From: Saccopteryx bilineata
Taxonomy: Eukaryota > Chordata > Mammalia > Chiroptera > Emballonuridae
Length of the DNA stretch: 64,000 nucleotides
Assembly (NCBI RefSeq): GCF_036850765.1
Contig: NC_089494.1
Location: 57,739,809 to 57,803,808 of the forward strand
Direction: 5' to 3'
In this document: positions 35,130 through 45,688 of the stretch, in pieces
Position numbering within the stretch: position 1 is the first letter of the stretch
How the letters are laid out: every line of letters begins with the position of its first letter
Notes under the pieces: model-generated
What the model was told of the DNA's origin: nothing
Database searches by the model: none
What the model saw: the letters and a program-made list of their open reading frames with translations, nothing else
Made by a program: the position numbers and the translations under genes

Positions 35130-35410
35130 AATGAAGCATTTTTAAATTATTTTAAATTATGGTAAGTTACACATCACATAAAATTTACTATCTAAATCAT
35201 CTCCACATTGCTGTGCAACCACCCACCTCCAGAACTCTTTCATGTTATGTAATTAAAAGTCTGTACCCATGAAACAACTCCCCACTCCCCTTCTCCCCCA
35301 AGCCCCTGACAACCATGATTCTACTTAAAAATGATTTCATAAGGATAGCCAACAACATAGTTCTATTTGAATCCACATGTTTGCAGAGTATCTTTTTCAA
35401 CTAAAATATT
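35130..35410 (-). repeat. Old L1 3' UTR fragment, antisense
   Basis: 'CACATAAAATTTACTATCTA', 'ATTGCTGTGCAACCACCCACC' and 'AAGCCCCTGACAACCATGATT' are reverse-strand L1M 3' UTR text. Confidence 0.65.
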
Positions 35411-35689
35411 AAAATGAAGACTCAAAATAAACTGTACTTACACTGCTGTATAACAAAGTATCAACTCTGGATTTTTTAAAAACTAAGCATATTAAATTAT
35501 TAATATTTAGGAAAGAATAGGAAGTTTTGACTTAAAAGTTTAAATAGTAATTTAATCTTGGTTAAATTTCTATTTCATATGTACTATAATACTATTGTCC
35601 ACATATAAAATTTATTAATAAATATCATATTTGGGGTATAATATGCCCCAAAGTTTTTTACTGAAATGGTATAAAATGTTTGGGGAAGC

Positions 35690-36028
35690 ATTGTTATGAA
35701 AGACTGTGGTCCCATTAATGGGACCAATGACGAAGGGAAAGTGAGGAGTTTGTTTTTGAATATGCTGAAATAGATGGAGTGTAATGTAGAAGATCAAGTG
35801 GAGATATCCAAAAGGCAAAAGGACATGTAAGCCTCGAGTTCAGCTGAGACACGGAATCTATATTTAGAAGTCATCTGCATAGTGGTAAGCAGAAGGGACA
35901 GGAGAAGAGATGAGAACCATGAAAGAGCAGACAGCAGAGGCCCACACACAGGGGAGTCCCTATATTTAAAAAGCATAGGAGAAAAGAGATCTAAGGGAAA
36001 CAGACAGGGAGGTAGGAAGAGACCCATA
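35690..36028 (+). repeat. L2 LINE remnant
   Basis: 'AAGTGGAGATATCCAAAAGGC', 'CTCGAGTTCAGCTGAGACACG', 'TTAGAAGTCATCTGCATAGTG' and 'CACAGGGGAGTCCCTATATTT' follow L2; it resumes after the SINE at 36044. Confidence 0.65.
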
Positions 36029-36043
36029 AGAATACATAAGATG

Positions 36044-36365
36044 GCCTGACCAGGCGGTGGCGCAGTGGATAGAGCGTCGGACTGGGATGAGGAAGGACCC
36101 AGGTTCCAGACCCCAAGGTCACCAGCTTGAGTGCAGGCTCATCTGGTTTGAGCAAAAGCTCACCAGCTTGGACCCAAGGTTGCTGGCTTGAGCAAGGGGT
36201 TACTCGGTCTGCTGAAGGCCTACGGTCAAGGCACATATGAGAAAGCAATCAATGAACAACTAAGGTGTAGCAATACGCAACGAAAAACTAATGATTGATG
36301 CTTCTCATCTCTCCGTTCCTGTCTGTCTGTCCCTGTCCCTCTCTCTGACTCTCTCTCTGTCTCTG

Positions 36366-36392
<27 letters not shown>
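36044..36392 (+). mobile_element. SINE (type C)
   Basis: Starts GCCTGACCAGGCGGTGGCGC, a full body and a long poly(A) tail (about 27 A). TSD AGAATACATAAGATG (36029-36043, 36393-36407), perfect. A young copy. Confidence 0.95.
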
Positions 36393-36396
<4 letters not shown>

Positions 36397-36906
36397 TACA
36401 TAAGATGGATACTGTAAAATGAAGCCATAGTGTCAAAATTTGCAGAAAATTAAGGAACTGAAAAAAAGGCCACTTACTGGATTTGGCTGCCAGTAAGTCA
36501 CTTTGGTCCCCCGAATGCATTTTTAGTAATGGGTAGTGTCAGAAACCCGATTCAGGACTGACTGAACGGCGAGGAAGTGGAGATAAGGAGTGTGAGTGGT
36601 CCATGGGGGAAGCTGGTGATGATGGGAATGAAAAGTAGGATGGTGATGGATGGAATGGCTTAGTTGTAAGTAGAATTTCTAAGGTAGTTTGTTCCCAATG
36701 AGGTCAATTCTACCTCTTGAAAGGCAATTCTTGAAATGAAAAATGGTTGTCACAACTCCAGAATGCCCCTGGAGTCTAGTAAACAAGACCAGTGTTGCTG
36801 CTAAACAACTTGCAATCCACAGGAGAGCTTGTACAACAAAGAATTATACAGTGCACAATGACGGCAGTGCCCCAACAGTCAATATTTGAGACACCTTATT
36901 CCAGAG

Positions 36907-37252
36907 CAGGGGTAGTCAACCTTTTTATACCTACTGCCCATTTTTGTATCTGTTAGTAGTAAAATTTTCTAACCACCCACTGGTTCCACAGTAATGGTGA
37001 TTTGTAAAGTAGGGAAGTAACTTTACTTTATAAAATTTATAAAGCAGAGTTACAGCAAGTTAAAGCATATAATAGTAATTACTTACCAAGTACTTTATGT
37101 CAGATTTTTGCTAAGTTTGGCAGAATAAATTTTTATAAAACAACTTAGTATAGTTAAATCTTTTTATTTATACTTTGGTTGCTCCGTTACTGTCCACCAT
37201 GAAAGCTGGAATGTCCACTAGTGGGCGGTAGGGACCAGGTTGGCTACCACTG
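36907..37252. mobile_element. Non-autonomous hAT transposon (family E/F), 346 bp
   Basis: Ends CAGGGGTAGTCAACCT and AGGTTGGCTACCACTG. Homologous along its length to 39916-40269 in reverse. Flanking octamers TTCCAGAG and TGGATCAG do not match, so the TSD is lost here. It contains 'GTCCACTAGTGGGCGGTAG' at about 37214-37232. Confidence 0.88.
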
Positions 37253-37279
37253 TGGATCAGAAAGATCTGAGCATTTTCT

Positions 37280-37612
37280 TTTTTTGGGGGGGGGAGAGGG
37301 AGAGGGAGAAGGAAAGAGATGAAAAGCATCAACTCATAGTTGTGGCACCTTAGTTGTTCATTGATTGCTTTCTCATCTATGCTTTGACAGGGTGGAGGAG
37401 TCTCCAGTTCAGCCAGTGACCCCCTTGCTCAAGCCCGCAACCTTGGGCTTAAGCCTGCAACCTTGAGCTTTATGTCACCAACCCTTTGGCTCAAGCCAGC
37501 AACATGGGGTTGTCTATGATTCCACGCTCAAGCCGGCAACCCAGGGGTTTTGAATCTGGGTCCTCAGCATCCCAGGCCAATGTTCGATCCACTGCGCCAC
37601 CACCTGGTCAGG
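37280..37612 (-). mobile_element. SINE (type C)
   Basis: Minus-strand start GCCTGACCAGGTGGTGGCGC. TSD CTGAGCATTTTC (37268-37279, 37613-37624), perfect; it inserted 16 bp from the end of the hAT copy. Confidence 0.92.
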
Positions 37613-37624
37613 CTGAGCATTTTC

Positions 37625-38235
37625 ATATGATGAGAATTATCAAATTTAAATTACAAAAAGGAAGGATGTAATGGCAAATCAGGGCCTCAAGAGTGGAAAG
37701 ATGCCTGATTAAGGGTAGAAGTAGGTGGGTGAGTGTTGGAAAAGAAAAGACATATTCGAGTTGTTTAAAGCTGGAGAAATGAAAGTAGAGGCAATAAAAA
37801 ATGCAGAGAATTAGAGATCAAAAAGAAGCTGAAGGAATAATATCTGATGGCCTTGACCTCCTTAGAAAAGAAAGCAGCAAAAATTCTGCAGAGATGTGGA
37901 GGTGAAAGTAGGGTTTTAAGAAAAGAAAATTCTTGGAACAGCTCCTGTGGAGGTGGAATCAGTCAGGTTTTCTCAAGGTCAGGATTGGCCAGATGGATCA
38001 GAGGAGGGCAAGAGGTTAAGAAAACCTAGACAATCCTGCTAAATGAGCTTACCTGAGGTCCAGGCTAAGGCAATGAAACCCAAACTGGATGAAGTGTGAA
38101 GACAGGAAAGAGGTTGGGGCCACAGGAGGATGCAAACACCAGGCTGGGTAGGAGGGGAAATGAAGGGGAGAAGAAGAGAGAGGAAGCCAAGGTCAAAATG
38201 ATCATTCTGGGTCTCAAATCTTGCAGGATACATTA
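37625..38235 (+). repeat. Possible L2-like text, weak
   Basis: The purine-rich text is similar in style to L2 3' regions nearby but I have only a partial match. No coding sequence is supported. Confidence 0.3.
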
Positions 38236-38288
38236 TTTTGAGTTATGATGAGGCCAAAACAAAGCCATGCCTATAAATGGCTACACAC

Positions 38289-38750
38289 CAGTGATTTTCA
38301 ACTAGTGTTGAAAGAATAAGAATTTTTAAAAATGCAATACCTGACTATTTAGTCAGGGGCACTGACCTCTTTTCCCTTAGACTGTCAAATAAAAAAATGA
38401 CAAGAGCCAACACACGAATAGCTGTCTGGTGTGAATGCCCTGTCTTGAACCATAAATACATAGGTCACAAAATAGAGATGCATCTTATTGGTCACATCAC
38501 ATAATAAGGTTGTGTCTGATTGATTAAATCTTGGTACCAGAAATCCTTATATACAAGTATAGGCACCTGGCTTTTTAAAAAAGTCACTTTGAAGTAAAAA
38601 GAGTAGGTAATTATATTTTTCTTTTTTTAAATGAATCAAAATTATACCATTTTTTGTCATATCAGCAAATAGTATATTTCTTAGTGTACCACAGAAATTT
38701 AGTAATTGGCTCATGTGTGCCATGAGCTAAAAAAGGTTTGATAGTCACTT
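38289..38750. mobile_element. Non-autonomous hAT transposon (family K), about 462 bp
   Basis: Left end 'CAGTGATTTTCAACTAGTG' and right 'AAAAAGGTTTGATAGTCACT' are inverted repeats. Flanks CTACACAC and CTGTAGAC match 5/8, a decayed TSD. Contains no transposase-like frame. Confidence 0.75.
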
Positions 38751-38754
38751 CTGT

Positions 38755-39907
38755 AGACTAACTCAGACATCCAACGGGGTAGAGAGAAAGCCCACACTCT
38801 GGATTTCACCGTCCTTGATATACTTCCTACCAGCATCAGTTTGGGGAGACCACTTACTGATCAATATGTCTCTGTTTAGGTATGCCAACCACTAGAAGCC
38901 CTTGTCTATCCCAGAACACATGTTGGTGACACGGCTATTTAAATTTGGTAGAGACTGTGTCACCAGGGCTAGGTACTCTACATGGAAATCGTCCCTGACA
39001 TCAAACTCTCCTGAGAGTTGCACATGTAGAAAGATGATATCATAATAGAGTAACATGCAATATTCATTATTATGGGATGGACATCATGACCCACAGCTAC
39101 TGCTATTCTCTACAGTAGTAATAAGTGAATCCAACTTTACAATCAAAACTTAATTACTTTCCTTTCTTGCCTTCTGAACTCTAAAGATATAAACACAATT
39201 TAGCACTATTCCCTAAACCTACCATTTTCTTCCAAGATCAAGATATAAGAAAGTTTTATTTCATCATCAAGTTAGAACAGGCCTGTTCCAACATGCACCA
39301 CCATCTTAAAGGGACAATTTAATTTTTAAAGAACTGCAGCAGCTAGAAAAGTTGAATAGTGCGAATGACTCGGGAATACATGAAATGAAAATTTAACTGG
39401 TTAAAAAAAAATAAGTAGCTTAACTAGTGTAAAAATGATTATAAAATAGAAACATTCTAAAATTCATAGTTTAATAAATGTTCTGATTACATGCCAAAAT
39501 CTAATAAAATATAGTATCCACATATGAGACTATCATTTTCCAGAGGGCTGGTAAAGACATCTAAGGAATAGTTCTTCATGCTAATAGGAAAATACCTAAA
39601 AATTCTAAAAAGAGCAACCACACATTAAATATTAGGTTGTTAATCCACTGAAATACCGATGTTAATCAAGTGCTATGAATTTTTCTCCGAATAGAGATTG
39701 TATCGAATTATGTGCAATGAAGGGAAGAAAAGGTACAAACAAGACTGAAAAAGAAACAACTCCAAGATTATCTATATAAATAAACCCCTTCTCCCCAAAT
39801 ATTATATAAGTCAGCAATTTCAAGCACTAGGACCAATGTCTGGCCTTTTAGACAGATAATCTATAAATAATTAAAACAAATGCATCCTATTGGTCCAAAA
39901 AAGTAAC
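38755..39907. other. Unassigned sequence, about 1.1 kb
   Basis: No gene or repeat recognised. It is one of the few stretches free of recent insertions; it could be worth a conservation check. Confidence 0.4.
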
Positions 39908-39915
39908 ATCTAACC

Positions 39916-40269
39916 CAGTGGTAGTCAACCTGGTCCCTACCGCCCACTAGTGGGCATCCCAGCTTTCATGGTGGGCAGTAGCGGAGCAACCAAAGTATAA
40001 ATAAAAAGATAGATTTAACTATAGTAAGTTGTTTTATAAAGATTTATTCTGCCAAACTTAGCAAAAATCTGACATAAAGTACTTAGTAAGTAATTACTAT
40101 TACCTATGCTTTAACTTGCTGTAACTCTGCTTTATAAATTTTATAAAGTAAAGGTACTTCCCTACTTTATAAAGCACTATTACTATGGAACTGATGGGTA
40201 GTTAGAAAATTTTACTACTAGCAGAGATACAAAAGTGGGTGGTAGGTATAAAAAGGTTGACTACCCCTG
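39916..40269. mobile_element. Non-autonomous hAT transposon (family E/F), 354 bp
   Basis: Ends CAGTGGTAGTCAACC and GGTTGACTACCCCTG are inverted repeats. The perfect 8-bp TSD ATCTAACC is at 39908-39915 and 40270-40277. Same family as 36907-37252, opposite orientation. Confidence 0.97.
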
Positions 40270-40286
40270 ATCTAACCAATAACTTA

Positions 40287-40517
40287 CCGTATTTCCCCAT
40301 ATATAAAACACATTTTAATTTTGGGGCCCCAAATTTTTACATAAAGTTATGGAATTCAAAGTTTTATTCATCATAAAATTCATACAATTCCCCATCCGAG
40401 CAAAAAAGTGGGAAATGCAAGTAAAACAATTTACAACCACTGTATAAAATACACCCAGTTTTTAAAAAAACCCAGATTATTCAAAAAAGAATGTGTCTTA
40501 TACATGGAGAAACACGG
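40287..40517. mobile_element. 231-bp MITE with TA target duplication
   Basis: Ends 'CCGTATTTCCCCATATATAA' and 'TTATACATGGAGAAACACGG' are inverted repeats with three mismatches. TA flanks it on both sides (40285-40286, 40518-40519), as for Tc1/mariner elements. It begins 17 bp after a hAT ends. I do not recognise a named family. No coding sequence. Confidence 0.85.
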
Positions 40518-40734
40518 TATTTATGAAAGCCTTACTGTGCACAGTAGTAGTGTCCAGCAAGGCAGCTCTTCTAGAGTTCATCAGAGAGGCTGTAGAGAAG
40601 TTATCCACTCATACTTGATAATACAAAGTGGTAGGAGCGAACTGGATGACTCAGACAAGGTAGAGTAAGAAGAAAAATACTCAAGGCCAATCTCCCTGAA
40701 TCAGTCAGTGATTCTTTGATTACAGGGAGCTTCT

Positions 40735-40880
40735 TAAATTAAACAGACTACCAGCCCCCATCCCTGAGTGTTTGATTCAAAATGCTGGAGGTGAGGTACT
40801 AGCAAGTGGGTTTTTCACTAAGCACTTCAGATGACTACAAGGCAGGCACTGTGTGGACCAGCTTTTGAGAAGCAGGACAC
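40735..40880 (+). repeat. MER5A-like ancient hAT remnant
   Basis: 'TCCCTGAGTGTTTGATTCAAA', 'GTGGGTTTTTCACTAAGCACT' and 'TGGACCAGCTTTTGAGAAGC' fit MER5A. Diverged. Confidence 0.5.
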
Positions 40881-41181
40881 TAGACCATAAGAAGAAAAGA
40901 AAGATAAATTACACCGTATCAATAGTAAAAACTACTTCTCTTTCCAAAGACCCCATGAAGAAGATGAAAATATACGTTATAGACTGGAAGAAAACATTTG
41001 CACATCTGAATAAACTCTGTGGGTTGTACCAATGTCAATTTCCTTTGACATTTAGCTTTGCACTATAGTTAAGCAAGATACTACCTTTGGGGGAAACTGC
41101 ATGAATGGTACATGGGATCTCCCTGAACATTTTTTTAGCGAATTCTTGTGGGCCTAGAATGATCTCAAAACAACAAGTTTT

Positions 41182-41370
41182 CCCCTGGCCAGATGGCTCC
41201 AAGGATAAAGTATCAACCCATTGCATCAGAGCTGGTTGGTTCAACCGGTGGTCAGGGCACCTACGAGAAGCAATCAATGAGCACACAACTAAGTGGAATA
41301 ATGCGTTGATGCTTCTCTGTTTCTCCCCCTTTCTCAACACACAGTCTCTCTCAAATCAGTGGAGAAAATA
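41182..41370 (+). mobile_element. Short SINE with type-A-like head
   Basis: 'CCCCTGGCCAGATGGCTCC' head, 'GGTTCAACCGGTGGTCAGGG' B-box region, 'AAATCAGTGGAGAAAATAAA' tail. The TSD is not clear. Confidence 0.8.
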
Positions 41371-41383
41371 AAGTTTCAAAAAA

Positions 41384-42536
41384 ATGACTACCTGTCTGTT
41401 CAGCTACCTATCACCTTAGTAATAAACCAGTCTATTATACTACAGCCTGAAATATTATTTATTTAAAAGGGCTGAAGTCCAGGAAAAGTTGACTGCACAG
41501 CTCATAAAATTCTTAACATCGTTAACCTGAATGGACAGGCATTCTCTCCAACTCCATATTAATTCAGACATAAGTGCAAAAGTCAGTATTACTGTCACTA
41601 TCACTATTTCACTTTCCAAAGTAGTGTTATGACATATACCATAGAGACTGAGTAAATGATATCATTTGTGACAATTAGAATTAACATTAATGACTATTGT
41701 GAAAATATTTCCATATTTCCACTTTCAATGTAATTTTGAGTAAACATTAGTTTTTAAGATGGTACAATTAGTATTATTTAAAAGCTAAGTAATTAATTTA
41801 TGGAGAAAAGGAAAAAAACTGACACTAAAAAACTACTACTATCTCAATACAGAAAGTATGCCAGCAACAGTATTTTCAGTGTCTCTCAAATTGTGCCTAC
41901 CGTGAATAATACTAATTAATTGCTAGGACTTGTGAGGGAATTACTATGTACTAGATACTATACATAATACTCACAACAACCTCTGAGGTAGGTTTGTTAT
42001 GAAAGCTGGGAAAATAAGGAGATTAAATAGCTTGTATGGCCAGATCTCTTATGCCAAAGTTCATGCTACATCTTGAACATCCAGCTGAAACCCCTGTTCT
42101 GATTCACCACTCCTGTATGTCGTCACCACCTTACATACGCCAATGAAGATCAGAAAGTGTGAAATACTCAGCAAGGCAAGATCTAGGCTGCAAATAAATC
42201 AAACTGTACCCACCTGTTGTGGTAAGATTGTAAACTATCTTTGGTGTACATTTTCCACTTTTTATTTTCAGAAACAGAACTTCCACCACCCCACCTCAAC
42301 AAGTTTTAGTTTGGCTGATGGTCACCTACCTAGTCTACAATTTCCAGCCTCTCTTACAGCTAGGTAATGACCACTTAGTTCTACTCAAAGGGATCTGAGG
42401 AGAAGAATATATGAAGTTTCTGCTCACAGCCCTTAAAAAAAGCAATTGCTTGCCCCCGCTATCCTTCCTCCTCAGTCCTCAACCTTCCTACTGGTAGGAT
42501 GCATTAGTGGTCAACAGCCAGCTTCTACCTTACAGG
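41384..42536. other. Unassigned sequence
   Basis: AT-rich. 'AATTACTATGTACTAGATACTATACATA' to 'GGAGATTAAATAGCTTGTATGG' at 41935-42035 could be a MIR/L2 end. No coding sequence is supported. Confidence 0.35.
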
Positions 42537-42544
42537 TGCTAGAG

Positions 42545-42717
42545 CAGGGATCTCAAACTCGCGGCCCGCCGAACAATTTTGTGCAGCCCGCAGACTAATC
42601 CACGGGCTTACTTAATTTTATCCAAAATATTTTGAATTTCGTGGATTAGTCTGTGGGCCACACAAAATTGTTCAGCGGGCCGCATGCGGCCCACAGGCCC
42701 CAAGTTTGAGACCCCTG
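42545..42717. mobile_element. Short palindromic hAT (family G), 173 bp
   Basis: Ends CAGGGATCTCAAACTCG and AGTTTGAGACCCCTG. The two halves are near-complete inverted copies of each other ('AACAATTTTGTGCAGCCCGC' versus 'CACACAAAATTGTTC'). Perfect TSD TGCTAGAG (42537-42544, 42718-42725). Transcribed RNA or a single strand could form one long hairpin. Confidence 0.96.
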
Positions 42718-42771
42718 TGCTAGAGCAACATGGTAGATAGAGCCTCGGTTTCCGAATAACCTCTATTCCAG

Positions 42772-42945
42772 TGGTTCTCAAACTTCAGAGTGTGCATCAG
42801 AATTGTCTGGATGACTTATTAAAACAAGACTGTTGGACACATCTTCAGAGTTTCTGATTCACAATTTGCATTTCTGACAAGTTCTCAGGTGATATCAGAA
42901 CTGCTGATTGCACAGGGGAGGTCAGGGGAGCGTATCTTGATAACT
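42772..42945 (-). repeat. MER5A-like hAT remnant, antisense
   Basis: 'CAGTGGTTCTCAAACTTCAG', 'GTGCATCAGAATTGTCTGGA' and 'AGAGTTTCTGATTCACAATTT' are the reverse complement of MER5A/B. Confidence 0.75.
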
Positions 42946-42949
42946 AATG

Positions 42950-43130
42950 AAGTAGACCTGCTCTGTCATTAAGGTGGCCACTAACCAGATGTGGTTACCG
43001 AGCACTTGAAAGGTGGCTGGTTAGACTGAGGAACTGAATTTTTAATATTATGTAATTTTAATTAACTTAAACACCAATACTTGATTCAGTTAATAGAAAA
43101 CTTTTAAGTAAGTTTGAAATATCTTGGGTA
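42950..43130 (+). repeat. Ancient MER-type hAT fragment
   Basis: 'GTGGCCACTAACCAGATGTGG', 'CGAGCACTTGAAAGGTGGC' and 'GACTGAGGAACTGAATTTTT' belong to a widespread mammalian MITE of hAT type. I do not trust a specific name from memory. Confidence 0.6.
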
Positions 43131-43310
43131 TGTGAAAACTACTTTGAACTGTAAATTTTATGAAATCTAAATACAGACACACATTTTCTGATGAAAATTT
43201 AGTATCCAAGTTGAGGTGTTCTGTAAGTGTAAAATACATACCAGACTTCAAAGACCTAGTACGAGAATTAGAATATAAAATATTTTACTAATGATTTTAT
43301 ATTGATTATA

Positions 43311-43422
43311 CAGGCATGGACAAAAGTAGGTTTACAGTTGAAAAAATAATACAATAATCAGTAATCATATAAGAATAGACTTTTATGTACTCACAACTGT
43401 AAACCTACTCTTCCCCCTCCTG
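43311..43422. mobile_element. Mariner-type MITE, 112 bp
   Basis: Ends 'ACAAAAGTAGGTTTACAGTTG' and 'CAACTGTAAACCTACTCTTC' are inverted repeats of about 30 bp; a TA flanks the left and TG (mutated TA) the right. Non-autonomous; it needs a mariner transposase in trans. Confidence 0.88.
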
Positions 43423-43424
43423 TG

Positions 43425-43990
43425 TTAGAATAACTTTTTGACTATATTGAGTTATTTAAAATATATTATTAAAACTAATTCCACTAGTTTCTTTTTCCTT
43501 TTTTAATGCAGCCACTAAGAAATTTAATATTTGGTTCACATTACATTTTTACTGAATGGCAATCATCTAAACTATTATGTGAATGATAGAAAGTGGGAAG
43601 AGATCTACCTTGTTTGGGCACTTAATTTTGTTTGACGTCTCTTTGTAATAGCAGCCTAGCCTAGTACTCTGTTATACTTTTATGAAAAATGTACAATTTC
43701 CAAATTTCTGGTAGTAAATGCATTATTCTACTACTGTTGCCTTTCCGCTCATCTTAACCCTCCTTTCTCATTTTCTTCAACTTCAACTGCAAATAATTGG
43801 ACTACACACAACCTTTGATATGAGACACGTTCACATCTTTGCCACACATGCTGCCTCATTCACCCCTTCTTTATTTCTAACCCATAAAAAACAACCATGA
43901 ACTCATCACTTAACACAAAAATTAGATTTTGTCAATAATTTATTTACCCAAATGGCCTCCCAGTCTCATTTTCCCGATGCCCACTACCTG
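43425..43990. other. Unassigned sequence
   Basis: AT-rich. No gene or clear repeat; may include old L1 text toward the right. Confidence 0.3.
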
Positions 43991-43994
43991 AGGT

Positions 43995-44935
43995 AAACAC
44001 AACCCGAATCCTGTACTAAATATTTTACTGTTTTTCTTTCTATACATCAACATCTCATCTATATGTATTCCTATAAGCCAGGTTTATGATTTTAATTGCA
44101 TTTAAATGTATAGAAAAGGATACCTTATGTAATATGTTTAGAAATTGCAAATTTTATATTGATAAAACTCATCTATGTTGTAGTACTTCCATTATAGTTT
44201 ATTTTGATTGTGGCTTGTGTCCCACTGGGTGAATGTATTAGTTTACTCATCCTCTCTCTTGCCCACAAACATTGGGAGTTTTCCCAGGTTTTGATGTTGT
44301 GTACAGTGCTACTATAAACACTTCTGTATATATTTCCTGATACATATGTGACTGAATTTCTTTTATAAGTATTCTTAGAAGTAAAAAGTTGGAAATGTGA
44401 CCAGTTAACTCTATGAAATAATGCCAGAATTATTTTTCAAGGTAGTTATGCCAATTTACTAGCAGGGTATGAAATCCTCTGGATCTCCATCTGCCTCAGC
44501 ACGTGACACTAACTATAGACTTTTCAGTTTTCTCAATTGAATGGATGTGAAATAGCATCGCATTGTGGCCCCAACTTGTGTTTCCCTCCACATCACATAT
44601 TATGTTGAATGTTCCTAATGTATTTCTTGGCAATATGTGGTTCCTTGTCTGTATCTACAAACCACCCATTTATATCCTTTGCCCATTGTTCTGGTGGGTT
44701 GTGTATCTTTTCTTCTTCACCGATAGGGCTATTTAGATAGACTATTAATCTCTCCCGATTTCATGTGCCTAGGATAATGAACCTCATGTACCCATCACCC
44801 AATTTCAAAACTGATCAATTCATAACCAATCTTGTTCATCTATATCCCTGTTTTCCTCTATTTCCAAAAATTATATTGAAGAAAATCTCAGGCGTCACAT
44901 AATTTCAATAAAGCTTCTTTAGATGAACAAATTCT
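43995..44935 (-). repeat. Old L1 (L1M-type) fragment, antisense
   Basis: 'TGGCTTGTGTCCCACTGGGTG', 'CATTGTGGCCCCAACTTGTG', 'TATATCCTTTGCCCATTGTTC' and 'CATGTACCCATCACCCAATTT' are reverse-strand L1 ORF2-end/3' UTR text. Broken into at least two pieces. Confidence 0.6.
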
Positions 44936-45239
44936 TAATTTATTTTTGTCCTCCGTCACCTTTTATTTGGTTTTCTTTATGCCCCTCCCCAGCCCCCACC
45001 CCTTCCCTGTCCTCCCTTCCCCTCCCCTTGGTAACCACTGCACTCTTATTTATGTCCATGAGTCTCAATTTTGTATCCCACCTATGTATCGAATTGTACA
45101 GTTCTTAGTTTTTTCTGATTTACTTATTTCACTCAGTATAATGTTATCAAGGTCCATGCATGTTGTTGTAAATGATCCAATGTCATCATTTCTTATGGCT
45201 GAGTAGTATTCCATAGTATATATGTACCACATCTTCTTT

Positions 45240-45261
45240 TTTTTTTTAAGATTTTATTTAT

Positions 45262-45307
<46 letters not shown>

Positions 45308-45688
45308 TATTTTTCTGAAGCTGGAAACGGGGAGAGACAGTCAGATTCCCGCATGCGCCCGACTGGGATCCACCCGGCACGCCCACCAGGGGGCTACGCT
45401 CTGCCCACCAGGGGGGCGATGCTCTGCCCCTCCAGGGCGTCGCTCTGTTGCGACCAGAGCCACTCTAGCGCCTGGGGCAGAGGCCAAGGAGCCATCCCCA
45501 GCGCCCAGGCCATCTTTGCTCCAATGGAGCCTCGGCTGCAGGAGGGGAAGAGAGAGACAGAGAGGAAGGAGAGGGGGAGGGGTGGAGAAACAGATGGGCG
45601 CTTCTCCTGTGTGCCCTGGCCGGGAATCGAACCCAGGACTTCTGCATGCCAGGCTGACGCTCTCCCACTGAGCCAACCGGCCAGGGCT
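45240..45688 (-). mobile_element. Chimeric SINE: type B tail plus type A body (copy 7)
   Basis: A perfect 17-bp TSD TGTACCACATCTTCTTT (45223-45239, 45689-45705) encloses two pieces. On the minus strand a full type A SINE (GCCCTGGCCGG start, long A-tail) is followed by the type B 3' end 'ATCAATAAATAAAATCTTA' and a second A run. It contains 'CCACCAGGGGGCTA' (45383-45396) and a second module with six Gs (45404). The 131-169-codon frames here are SINE plus L1 text. Confidence 0.9.
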
